Shown here piece after piece: positions 8,302 to 15,762 of a DNA stretch of 18,054 nt. The translations under genes and the position numbers were made by a program. Source of the stretch: CALLVY01 sp937899855. GTDB lineage: Bacteria; Bacteroidota; Bacteroidia; Chitinophagales; Saprospiraceae. Below the pieces are notes generated by a model. The model saw nothing but the letters and a program-made list of their open reading frames with translations. It ran no database searches and had not been told where the DNA came from. The DNA lies in the NCBI GenBank assembly GCA_039820405.1, contig JBCBQC010000120.1, positions 1 to 18,054 on the forward strand, in the 5' to 3' direction. How positions within the stretch are numbered: position 1 is the first letter of the stretch; each line of letters starts with the position of its first letter.

Positions 8302-9885
8302 TTGCTACCCGATACAGAGACATACTCGAGTAAACCCACGGTCCTGGAACGCACGTTTCAGTCCATTAAGGCTTGGTTTTTTAGCCAACTGCTCTTTCAG
8401 AAATTGCGGAACCCCCTCGGTTTTGTCCTGCTGAGTGTGCTGGCGCTGGGCTTGTCTTACCTACTGACCCTGGTGGAGATGAAGTACGGGGTGGTCTTGC
8501 TGGCGGGCATCCTGGGTTTACCGGTGGTGGGAGCTTGTATCTATCACCAAAAATTTAGCATCTACCTCATCCTGACCATTTCCATCTTTGTGGAATTGTT
8601 CCGCAAGTACAACATTCCCTTCGGTACGGCCCTCGACATCCTGCTGTTCATTTCCTTTTTTGGGATTCTCATCCACCAGGTACAGGACCGGCGCAAGGGC
8701 TTTGCGAAGAGTCCGATCAGTGCTTGGGTGATGGTGTGGGTGTTTTACAACCTCATTCAGGTGCTCAATCCCTGGGCGGGCTCGCAGATGGCTTGGTTGT
8801 ACACGGTGCGCAGTATGGCGGGCTTGGTGCTCCTCTACTTCGTGGCCTGTTTTGCTTTCAACAACCTGCGGACCATATACTGGACGCTCAAGCTGATTTT
8901 AGGGCTGGCCTTTTTATCGGCCCTCTACGGGCTCAAGCAGGAGTTTCTAGGCTTTACCAATGCCGAGATGGCCTGGCTCTATTCCGATCCCGAGCGTTTC
9001 CAACTCATTTTCCAGTGGTCGCGGCTGCGGATTTTTTCCTTCTTTTCCGATCCGACCAATTTTGGCATTTATATGTCCTACACCGGTACGCTGTGTTTTA
9101 CCTTGCTCATGGGCCCCTTCCGGCCCTGGCAAAAAATGCTGTTGGGATTTGCCGGCTTTTGCATGTTTTTGTCCATGGCCTACGCGGGCTCGCGGACGCC
9201 CTTCGTCCTGGTGCCCTTTGGCTTTATCGTCTTTACCTTACTCACCCTTTCGCGGCGGATCATCATGGTGATGGGTTGTATGCTGGTACTGGGGGTAGGG
9301 TTTATGATGAAATCGACCAGCAGTGCGGTGGTGTACCGCATCCAGTCGGCCTTTGACCCCACCAAGAGCGACGATACGGTGAAGGTGCGTTTTGAAAATC
9401 AGAAATTGATTCAGCCCTTTATCTACCGCCATCCCTTCGGAGCGGGGCTGGGCAGTAGCGGATTGTGGGGCCGTCGTTTTACCCCCGATTCCTTTTTGGC
9501 CTCCTTTGCCCACGACAGTGGTTTTGTACGCATTGCGGTGGAATTGGGGTGGATTGGCCTCATCCTCTACTGTCTGTTTCTCTTTACGGCTGTCCGAACC
9601 GCCATCTATTATTTTCTCCGCGTCCGCAATCCTAAAATCAAAGCCATTTACCTCAGCATCACCTGTATGCTGTTCCAGCTGACCCTGGCCAATTACCCGC
9701 AGGAGGCCATCGTGCAGTTGCCGACCAGCATTATTTTTTACGTTTCCTTGGCGATGGTGGTCAAGCTCAAGGAGTACGACGACATTCCCGACGAACCCCG
9801 CGAAGCTAGGCCCGAACGGGTGGTGGCACCCGCTCCCGAGGTGGACCCCCAGCCGGAGTTGAGCCTGGAAGCGATTGAAAAATAA
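8302..9885 (+). CDS. O-antigen ligase/polymerase (Wzy_C family), first paralog
   Basis: A 527-residue inner-membrane protein with about ten hydrophobic segments, of the O-antigen ligase/Wzy polymerase family. Typical signatures are the Arg-rich periplasmic-loop lead-in WSRLRIFSFFSDPTNFGI (239-256) and the later block HPFGAGLG (377-384) followed by AHDSGFVRIAVELGWIGL (403-420). The second contains the conserved His and the Glu-x-Gly-x-x-Gly pattern. The C-terminal tail (about 490-527) is soluble and rich in Pro and Glu. The start is a TTG at 8302 because no in-frame ATG precedes the first helix; the alternatives would delete membrane segments. It would polymerise lipid-linked repeat units or transfer the finished glycan. 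A second copy follows (10044-11600), and a 42-residue membrane protein lies between them. Confidence 0.87.
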   Translation: MLPDTETYSSKPTVLERTFQSIKAWFFSQLLFQKLRNPLGFVLLSVLALGLSYLLTLVEMKYGVVLLAGILGLPVVGACIYHQKFSIYLILTISIFVELFRKYNIPFGTALDILLFISFFGILIHQVQDRRKGFAKSPISAWVMVWVFYNLIQVLNPWAGSQMAWLYTVRSMAGLVLLYFVACFAFNNLRTIYWTLKLILGLAFLSALYGLKQEFLGFTNAEMAWLYSDPERFQLIFQWSRLRIFSFFSDPTNFGIYMSYTGTLCFTLLMGPFRPWQKMLLGFAGFCMFLSMAYAGSRTPFVLVPFGFIVFTLLTLSRRIIMVMGCMLVLGVGFMMKSTSSAVVYRIQSAFDPTKSDDTVKVRFENQKLIQPFIYRHPFGAGLGSSGLWGRRFTPDSFLASFAHDSGFVRIAVELGWIGLILYCLFLFTAVRTAIYYFLRVRNPKIKAIYLSITCMLFQLTLANYPQEAIVQLPTSIIFYVSLAMVVKLKEYDDIPDEPREARPERVVAPAPEVDPQPELSLEAIEK

Positions 9886-9900
9886 AAAACAAACCAAAGA

Positions 9901-10029
9901 ATGAATAACAAACCCGATCCCTTTGAAAAGGTACAATTGAGTCAGAAAGAGCAGCTCATCGAAGTGGCGGCAGTCGGTCTGGTGGCCCTGTTGATTCTGG
10001 CGTGTATGGCCAAGGTGCTCTTTTTTTAA
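9901..10029 (+). CDS. Small single-pass membrane protein (42 aa) between O-antigen ligase paralogs
   Basis: An ATG-to-TAA frame of 42 codons. The soluble N-terminal half is charged (MNNKPDPFEKVQLSQKEQLI, residues 1-20). One hydrophobic helix follows (VAAVGLVALLILACMAKVLFF, about residues 22-42) and runs to the end. The start is preceded by an A-rich leader (AATAAAAAACAAACCAAAG), typical of Bacteroidota translation starts. It sits 15 bases after the first ligase paralog and 14 before the second, in a block with little spare DNA. I do not recognise a family. By context it could be a small partner of the Wzy/ligase proteins, but that is inference. A membrane-anchored leader of no function is the alternative. 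Confidence 0.68.
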   Translation: MNNKPDPFEKVQLSQKEQLIEVAAVGLVALLILACMAKVLFF

Positions 10030-10043
10030 AGCCCGACCCGACC

Positions 10044-11600
10044 ATGCCCAAGGCACGTACCTATTACGGAATAAAGCACTGGATCTCGGATCAATTGCTG
10101 TTTCAGAAGCTGAATAGTCCGCTGGGCTATTCGCTCCTTACGGTTTTGGCCCTCGCGCTCGCCTACCTGATGGCGGAGTGGGACTACACCTTTGGTATCC
10201 TGCTGCTGGCCCTACTGCTGGGCCTGCCCCTGGCGGTGATGTGTATCTTTGATCAGGTCTTTGGCTTGAGCGTCATCTTGCTGACGGCCGTCGGAGTGGG
10301 TTGGGCCACCAAATTTATTCCCGGCCCCATCGGCACCAGCCTCGACATTCTACTGTTCATCATGTTTTTTGGCCTCCTACTCAAACAGGTCAAGGAGCGC
10401 GATTTTGCATTTGCCCGCAGTCCGATCAGCTTTTTCGTACTGATGTGGGTCTTTTACAACCTCCTCGAAGTCCTCAACCCCTGGGCCGATTCGCGGCTCG
10501 CCTGGTTCTTTACCGTCCGGAGTATGGCCGGGCTGATCCTGCTTTACTTCGTCGCCTGCTACGCCTTTAGCAACCTACGGGCCATCGTTTGGCTGCTCAA
10601 GCTCATCCTGGCGGCGGCCTTGGTATCGGCGCTCTACGGCCTCAAACAAGAATTTTTTGGCTTTAGCGCCAGCGAGATGGCCTGGCTCTACTCCGACCCC
10701 GAGCGCTTCCAACTGATCTTTCAGTGGTCGCGACTGCGGATTTTCTCCTTCTTTTCCGACCCCACCAACTTTGGCATCTTTATGTCCTACTCCGCCACCC
10801 TCTGCCTGGTGCTGGCCAGTGGGCCCTTTAAGATTTGGCAACGGCTGGTACTACTGGGTTCGGCCTTTTGCATGATCCTGGCGATGGCTTACGCAGGCTC
10901 GCGGACGCCCTTTATCCTACTGCCGGTGGGATTGATTTTCTTTGCCCTGCTCACCCTCAAACGCAATGTCTTGATTGCGATGGGCTTTTTCTTTGTCCTC
11001 GGCTCGGCCCTGATGCTCAAATCCACTTCCAGTGCGGTCATCTACCGCATCCAGTCCGCCTTTGACCTCTCCAAAAGCGACGATACCGTCAAGGTGCGGC
11101 TCGACAACCAAAAGTACATTCAGCCCTTCATTCACCGGCATCCCTTCGGGGCGGGGCTGGGGGCTACGGGGATCTGGGGCAAGCGCTTTAGCCCGCAAAA
11201 CAAATTGGCCAATTTCGCGCACGACAGTGGCTTTGTCCGCATCGCCGTAGAGTTGGGCTGGATCGGTCTGATTCTCTACTGTGCCTTTCTCTTCGTGGTG
11301 CTGCGCACCACGATTTACTATTTCCTGAGGGTCCGGGATCCCAAGATCAAAACGGTTTACCTGGGCTTGGCCACCATCTTTTTCCAACTGACCCTGGCCA
11401 ACTACCCACAGGAAGCCCTGGTGGTACTCCCGACGAGCATCATCTTTTACATCACCCTCGCCATGTCGGCCCGACTCAAGGACTTCGACGGGCAGTGGAC
11501 GTCTACTGAGGTCAAAGCCGGCCGAAACATCCCCGGAATCCCTTTCTTCTCGGGGCGAGACAACATCCTCGACGATCCTACTTTTCGGCATAAATCTTGA
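10044..11600 (+). CDS. O-antigen ligase/polymerase (Wzy_C family), second paralog
   Basis: A 518-residue polytopic protein clearly paralogous to the 8302-9885 product. The two align without gaps over roughly 350 residues, including a shared identical stretch of 35 residues that contains SDPERFQLIFQWSRLRIF. They also share HPFGAGLG and AHDSGFVRIAVELGWIGL. Both begin with a QLLFQKL segment before the first helix. I chose the ATG at 10044 (MPKARTYYGIK); a GTG at 10002 would overlap the small membrane protein gene. The C-terminal tail differs from the first paralog and is not Pro/Glu-rich. Differences at the DNA level within conserved blocks are largely synonymous, pointing to an old duplication with both copies under selection. 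One copy may polymerise and the other ligate, or they may use different repeat units. Confidence 0.87.
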   Translation: MPKARTYYGIKHWISDQLLFQKLNSPLGYSLLTVLALALAYLMAEWDYTFGILLLALLLGLPLAVMCIFDQVFGLSVILLTAVGVGWATKFIPGPIGTSLDILLFIMFFGLLLKQVKERDFAFARSPISFFVLMWVFYNLLEVLNPWADSRLAWFFTVRSMAGLILLYFVACYAFSNLRAIVWLLKLILAAALVSALYGLKQEFFGFSASEMAWLYSDPERFQLIFQWSRLRIFSFFSDPTNFGIFMSYSATLCLVLASGPFKIWQRLVLLGSAFCMILAMAYAGSRTPFILLPVGLIFFALLTLKRNVLIAMGFFFVLGSALMLKSTSSAVIYRIQSAFDLSKSDDTVKVRLDNQKYIQPFIHRHPFGAGLGATGIWGKRFSPQNKLANFAHDSGFVRIAVELGWIGLILYCAFLFVVLRTTIYYFLRVRDPKIKTVYLGLATIFFQLTLANYPQEALVVLPTSIIFYITLAMSARLKDFDGQWTSTEVKAGRNIPGIPFFSGRDNILDDPTFRHKS

Positions 11601-11632
11601 CCTTTTTACCCAAAATACCGACGGCTACCAGT

Positions 11633-12382
11633 ATGAAATTGACAAACTTCCCCCTCCTCCTGATCGTTTTGCTCCTCGCGGTGCCCGCCCTTGGCCAAAC
11701 CGTGGACTTCGATAAGGTGGTACCCCCCGTCGAAGTGCGCGCCAAGACCTTTGAAGATTACCTCGTCCAGCTGGCCTGGAACAATACGCCGACCCATAAG
11801 AAACTCTACACCCAACTCAACATTGCGGAGAAGGAAACCAAGCTCACCAAACGCGAGTGGACCCAGGACATCACGGCCTCCTTCAACGTCAACGAAATCA
11901 GCCTGAGCAATATCATCTTTGGCGACCGGCTCGACCTACCGGTCTTCTTTCCGATTTACAACGTTGGGGCCTCGGTCAACCTGGGGACTTTTGTCCACCG
12001 CCCGGTAAAGATTAGGATTGCGGAGGAGAAGGAGAAAATGGCCCAGTTTGACATCAGTCAACGCAAACTGCTGGTTCGTCGGGAAGTCCTGGAGGCCTAC
12101 GAGGAGCACCGCCGCTCCCGCTCCACCCTGCAAGTCCGGGTACTGGCGGAGCAAGATGCCTACGGCAGTTACCTGCTCATCTCCGAAAAGTTTAAGAACA
12201 ACGACGCCAAGTTTGAGGATTTCAACGCCGCTTCCAGTGCCTACTATACGGCGAAGGAGGGAACGGTGACGGCCCGGTCGGAGGTCGAAATTTCGCGGAT
12301 CCGTTTGGAGGAGTTGATTGGGGTGCCGCTGGCGGATGCGCAGCGGATGGGGCCGGAGGAGCGCGAATATCCGGCGGATTAG
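11633..12382 (+). CDS. Half-length TolC-like outer-membrane/periplasmic protein
   Basis: A 249-residue exported protein. The ATG at 11633 gives a clean signal peptide (MKLTNFPLLLIVLLLAVPALGQ). A TTG at 11597 would place a hydrophilic stretch in front of it and overlap the upstream stop. The mature part has helix-rich segments (AYEEHRRSRSTLQVRVLAE and neighbours). It ends with SRIRLEELIGVPLAD, the typical closing motif of a TolC repeat. An intervening segment (PVFFPIYNVGASVNLGTFV) resembles the barrel-strand part of outer-membrane efflux proteins. Full TolC proteins have two such repeats and 400-480 residues; this one has only one. It closes the polysaccharide block, so a role in glycan export across the envelope is plausible but unproven. 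Confidence 0.7.
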   Translation: MKLTNFPLLLIVLLLAVPALGQTVDFDKVVPPVEVRAKTFEDYLVQLAWNNTPTHKKLYTQLNIAEKETKLTKREWTQDITASFNVNEISLSNIIFGDRLDLPVFFPIYNVGASVNLGTFVHRPVKIRIAEEKEKMAQFDISQRKLLVRREVLEAYEEHRRSRSTLQVRVLAEQDAYGSYLLISEKFKNNDAKFEDFNAASSAYYTAKEGTVTARSEVEISRIRLEELIGVPLADAQRMGPEEREYPAD

Positions 12383-12423
12383 GTAAGCCGTATCTTCCTT
12401 TCGCTACCCTTGATAAACGTCCA

Positions 12424-12498
12424 ATGACAACTTATCGCTTAGTTGATGATAATCGGATTAAACCATTAACGAGAAAAGAGGTCCAAGAACAAATTTAA
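12424..12498 (+). other. Very short frame (24 codons) before the lipoprotein gene
   Basis: An ATG-to-TAA frame beginning MTTYRLVDDNRIKPLTRKEV. Its composition is protein-like, and it ends 11 bases before the lipoprotein start. It could be a leader peptide, the stub of a decayed gene, or chance. The surrounding gap (12383-12509) otherwise holds only a loose TACCCTTG promoter-like element at 12405-12412. Confidence 0.2.
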
Positions 12499-12509
12499 AA
12501 TTTGATCTC

Positions 12510-13502
12510 ATGAATAAAATCTTGTTAATGGCCTTCGCTTTTGTATTGGTTTCTTGCGGTAAGGAGGAGGATGAAATGTTAGCTACCGAAGCAGGAATAC
12601 CACTTGTCAAGCAAAACAGCACCTATCAAGTAATTGAAGAAAACAACGTAACCTACGCCGAGGGGCTAAGTCACGACAGTTTGAATAGCCCCAATTACAC
12701 GGTAGTCCCCTTAAAATTAGACATCTACTCCCCCAATAATGCGGACCACAACAGACCGGTATTTGTGTTTATCCACGGTGGTGCATTTGAGAATGGTTCC
12801 AAAGAGCAAACCGCGATAGTAAACATGGCAAACTTTTATGCCTCAAGGGGTTGGGTTTTTATTTCCATTGATTATCGACTAAAGGATGAGTTGGGAACGG
12901 TGCCTGCCGAATGGGCCAACATTGCAACTACCTTACCCGTTTCTGATGAGGACAAAGCATCCTTTAATGCCATGTATCCGGCCCAACGGGACGCTAAAGC
13001 CGCACTACGTTGGATGGTCGCCAATAAAGATCGGTACAACATCAATGTCAATTACATAACCGTCGGTGGGGCTTCCGCGGGCGCAAATACCGCCAAGGGA
13101 ATTGTGCTGTCTGAAATTGGTGACTTTACCGATGAAATTAGCATCTCGGAGGATCCAAGCTTGGCATCGACGAACGTAGGAGTGGAATACGAAGTACGGA
13201 CGATAGTTGATTTTTGGGGAGGGCAGTCCGTAACGGATGCATTTGAAATCGTATACGGCAGAGACCTTTTTGACCGTACCGACCCCGTATTGTACAAGGC
13301 ACACGGTACGGCGGATTTTACCGTTCCGTTTTCGAGTGCACTCGAATTGCAATCCATATATGATTCCATTGAGGTAACCATGAAGTTGGATACTTTGGTG
13401 GGGATTGGGCATGGCAACTTTGACGCCACACTTGATGGAAATCGGTTGGAAGCATTGGCTTTTGACTTTATCACGGCGCAGCAAAATCTGAGGGTAGAGT
13501 AG
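12510..13502 (+). CDS. Lipoprotein alpha/beta-hydrolase (carboxylesterase-like)
   Basis: A 330-residue secreted lipoprotein. The N-terminus is a lipoprotein signal (hydrophobic stretch then LVSC, Cys16), so the protein should be membrane-anchored, probably facing the periplasm or surface. The hydrolase fold shows the oxyanion motif FIHGGAF (87-93), the nucleophile elbow GGASAG with Ser189, Asp269 in HGTADF, and His301 in GIGHGNF. This completes a Ser-Asp-His triad. The HGG motif places it near the hormone-sensitive-lipase/BD-FAE type of esterases, which often remove acetyl or feruloyl groups from polysaccharides. Base composition is AT-richer than the polysaccharide block, suggesting a separate origin. 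Substrate is unknown. It ends about 100 bases before a convergent gene; a small hairpin without T-tract lies between at 13549-13565. Confidence 0.85.
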   Translation: MNKILLMAFAFVLVSCGKEEDEMLATEAGIPLVKQNSTYQVIEENNVTYAEGLSHDSLNSPNYTVVPLKLDIYSPNNADHNRPVFVFIHGGAFENGSKEQTAIVNMANFYASRGWVFISIDYRLKDELGTVPAEWANIATTLPVSDEDKASFNAMYPAQRDAKAALRWMVANKDRYNINVNYITVGGASAGANTAKGIVLSEIGDFTDEISISEDPSLASTNVGVEYEVRTIVDFWGGQSVTDAFEIVYGRDLFDRTDPVLYKAHGTADFTVPFSSALELQSIYDSIEVTMKLDTLVGIGHGNFDATLDGNRLEALAFDFITAQQNLRVE

Positions 13503-13603
13503 GTTGTGGCTTACAAATACCCATCGGTGAATCTGCCTCGTCTTTGGAACCGCTCCGGCAGCGGTCGGAATTTGGTACGACGAGAACGGGCTAGAGAGGG
13601 TAC

Positions 13604-15028
13604 TCAAGCCACTTTCTGCTGGAGTTGTCTAAGGATCATCCGAAGCAGTCGGTCGAAGGGAATGATTTCGATGGCGAAGTTTTCCCCGGAAGCAACGGGA
13701 TGGTGCTCCAACTTTTCGAGGTAGGTTTTGGCGCGGCGTTTCAGGGCGTCGGGGTGAAAATTGACCTTGGGCAGCAGGCACAGTATTTTGATGAACCAGT
13801 AGGCGCGCCGGGTATCCTCGCCTCTGAGGTGGCGATAGCTGTAGTGTTGGACGGCTTCGATGCGGTCGATGAATTTGCCGCGGTCTCGGGCGAGGAGGAC
13901 CAATAGCTCTGCAATTACCACCGTAAGATTATCCCCTTGCTTTTCAGTTTGCGCTTTGAAAGTATCGTTTAGAAATTTACCGAGACGAAAAATACCATCA
14001 AATTGAAAATTTCCGGTGTAAGCTAAAAAGCACAGGTAAGCTTCGAGTATGGCAAATTGGAGGCGAAGAGGAGCAAAACGACAACGGCGATTTTGGCGAT
14101 AAATACCATAAGCCTGTGAGTAATTACCTGCCCGCAGATCGTTAAGTGCCTGATAGTAACGCAGCACATAATCGTTGTAGGACTTGGCAGGAGCAAAAAA
14201 TTGGGCTTGCTCAAAGCTTTGCCTAGCATCGTGAAAATTACTGCTTGCCATTTGTGCTATGCCAAGCTTCGACCAAAAGAATTGCATGTGAGAGATATTC
14301 ACACCGGTTTTACCTTCAAAAAATGAGATTGCGGAGCGACAGATTTTGATGACTGAGCGGTAGTCCTTTACATTCAAGCCATATAACACTCTGGCAGTCG
14401 AAAGAAAATTTTGATATTTAATGCTATTACCTCCTAAGCGCTCCATTTGTTCAATAGCATTTTTCATGATTTGAGGTTGGGCATTTTTTCCAATCTGCCT
14501 GATGGCTTGATACAGACAATGCTCCGCCCGCTTCTCGGCTAAGTGATCCTTTAAAAATTGCTCTGACTGTTGATAATATAAATCGGCTAATTTATCATTT
14601 GGTTGATAATAGATATGGTGGTGGTAAAGTACGCTTGCCAACTCACTCGCCGGATTCATAAAACTATAAGCCACTGCGATTTGATAAGCTTGCTTAATCA
14701 ACTTGATCCCCTCCTTTCTTTCCCCTTTCAGCAAGAATTTTTGCCCTACCAAAAATTTTTTTTGGCAAATTTCATATTTTTTTTTGACCGGATTTTGGCT
14801 ATCCGGGCTACTTATGATTGCTAATGCTTGAAGTATACTTATGGTCCGACTTTTTAACCCACCGTAGTATTTACGATCTATTTCTCCTCCGCAAACTCGT
14901 CTCATAAAAGCCTCTTCCGAAATGTAATTCTGTTCCTGTAATAGCGCAATAAAGTCTCCAGGTTTTCCAGTGATATGCCTTAATAAGCGCGGATCAATGA
15001 TCGAAATATATGATAGTAAGCCTTCCAT
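13604..15028 (-). CDS. TPR-like repeat protein of unknown function
   Basis: A 474-residue soluble protein, mostly helical. At least two segments look like TPR units: about 96-121 (KGERKEGIKLIKQAYQIA) and about 253-280 (KLGIAQMASSNFHDARQSFE). Further helical repeats are likely across 150-350. The N-terminal 70 residues (with the motif MRRVCGGEIDRKYYGGLKSR) form a separate region I do not recognise; no helix-turn-helix, signal peptide or membrane segment is visible. The DNA is mosaic: about 13604-13920, encoding the last 105 residues, is GC-rich like the main chromosome, while the rest is AT-rich. It is transcribed divergently from a 37-residue double-glycine peptide gene with 159 bases between. 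TPR proteins commonly bind peptides, so a peptide sensor or chaperone is a reasonable inference, but the role is unknown. Confidence 0.75.
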   Translation of the reverse strand: MEGLLSYISIIDPRLLRHITGKPGDFIALLQEQNYISEEAFMRRVCGGEIDRKYYGGLKSRTISILQALAIISSPDSQNPVKKKYEICQKKFLVGQKFLLKGERKEGIKLIKQAYQIAVAYSFMNPASELASVLYHHHIYYQPNDKLADLYYQQSEQFLKDHLAEKRAEHCLYQAIRQIGKNAQPQIMKNAIEQMERLGGNSIKYQNFLSTARVLYGLNVKDYRSVIKICRSAISFFEGKTGVNISHMQFFWSKLGIAQMASSNFHDARQSFEQAQFFAPAKSYNDYVLRYYQALNDLRAGNYSQAYGIYRQNRRCRFAPLRLQFAILEAYLCFLAYTGNFQFDGIFRLGKFLNDTFKAQTEKQGDNLTVVIAELLVLLARDRGKFIDRIEAVQHYSYRHLRGEDTRRAYWFIKILCLLPKVNFHPDALKRRAKTYLEKLEHHPVASGENFAIEIIPFDRLLRMILRQLQQKVA

Positions 15029-15187
15029 CTGTGGAAATTTATAAGTTCTTGAGAAAGAATACTCAAACCAAAGACAAGAGATATAACAACGAATAGACTT
15101 ATCGCAACTACTTGAATTCTTCGATGCAGAAATACTCTAGGTAAAAGGGTAGTTTATCTGTATTCTTTTATCTAAAATTCTTTTATT

Positions 15188-15301
15188 ATGCTTTCAAATT
15201 ATTCCTCTCGGAAGACAATTGCAAAATTGTCAGAAGATGAGCAGAAAAGAATTATAGGTGGCTCAGACGACATTGTCATTGTTGAAGATTTGACAATCTA
15301 A
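15188..15301 (+). CDS. Double-glycine-type precursor peptide (37 aa)
   Basis: A 37-codon frame from ATG 15188 to TAA 15299-15301. The leader part ends in KLSEDEQKRIIGG (residues 13-25), which fits the double-glycine leader pattern of Bacteroidota natural-product/bacteriocin-type precursors (a Leu-Ser-x-x-E/D stretch, hydrophobic pair, then Gly-Gly). The predicted core after cleavage is SDDIVIVEDLTI (12 residues), strongly acidic, with no Cys and a few Ser/Thr. A strong terminator follows 32 bases downstream, so the gene looks like its own short transcript. No C39-peptidase ABC transporter or modifying enzyme is in the window; export or maturation must be supplied elsewhere if the peptide is real. 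It is divergent from the TPR-like gene. The pattern is recognised by eye only; a chance frame is possible but unlikely given leader and terminator together. Confidence 0.72.
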   Translation: MLSNYSSRKTIAKLSEDEQKRIIGGSDDIVIVEDLTI

Positions 15302-15333
15302 AAGTCCTTATTCGCGTCTCACCTTGTAACTAG

Positions 15334-15381
15334 TCCTCGGAGAATCCACGTAAGACAGTTGTGATTTTTCGAGGATTTTTT
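15334..15381 (+). terminator. Intrinsic terminator after the peptide gene
   Basis: TCCTCG (15334-15339) pairs with CGAGGA (15370-15375). The stem continues inward through GAGAATC against GATTTTT with G-U pairs and one bulge, giving roughly 13-15 bp around the loop GTAAGACAGTT. A T-run (TTTTTT, 15376-15381) follows at once. It lies 32 bases after the peptide stop codon. Confidence 0.75.
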
Positions 15382-15551
15382 ATATCTTCACAACATAATT
15401 CCAAGATATCAATATCCGTCTCTCACCCACCTTTCAAGTCCAAATTTTACATTTGAACTTGCACCAACTTTTTTTCAAAAATTAGTAGTTAAGTGATATG
15501 GTGTGCCACACGCACAGTCCATTTCTCACTACTCAAATCTGTTCAAAATAC

Positions 15552-15668
15552 TGGTCGATCAAAGTCGCCAGGGTGAGACCGGATAAGGACTACTCATGCG
15601 AGTAGGAATTATAAGCGGCAAAATCATCGACCATTCTTCGCCTGTCCCCCAACGGGGACAGGCTTTAA
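15552..15668 (+). ncRNA. Candidate structured RNA ending in a terminator hairpin
   Basis: Three inverted repeats nest or follow in order. TGGTCGAT (15552-15559) is an exact complement of ATCGACCA (15626-15633) and encloses a second perfect hairpin, CTACTC-ATGC-GAGTAG (15590-15605). Next comes GCCTGTCCCC-CAAC-GGGGACAGGC (15640-15663), a perfect 10-bp stem followed by TTTAAT. An upstream segment TCTCAC near 15523 is also complementary to GTGAGA (15573-15578), so alternative folding is possible. The arrangement looks like a small RNA or a leader with a terminator, but I do not recognise a known family. It sits between the peptide gene and the gene at 15827. Confidence 0.42.
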
Positions 15669-15762
15669 TACGAGTAAGTTACGAAATAATGTATTGTTAT
15701 TTCAATCTCAAACAATGCAATTGGATATACTAAAAAATGCGTGTTATTGTTTTTGGGGTTAC

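Noticed and set aside
10002..10043. GTG start at 10002 for the second ligase paralog
   Set aside because: It would overlap the 42-residue membrane protein gene. The ATG at 10044 gives an N-terminus matching the first paralog's layout.
13549..13565. Hairpin ACCGCT-AGCGGT between the convergent hydrolase and TPR genes
   Set aside because: The stem is only 6 bp and neither strand has a T-tract, so it is not called a terminator.
13604..15028. TPR protein as an RRNPP-type quorum-sensing regulator
   Set aside because: The TPR-like part fits, but I see no N-terminal helix-turn-helix, so the family assignment is not supported.
15498..15605. 35-codon plus-strand frame starting MVCHTHSPF
   Set aside because: No leader motif or A-rich translation signal, and it lies over the inverted repeats of the candidate RNA; treated as chance.
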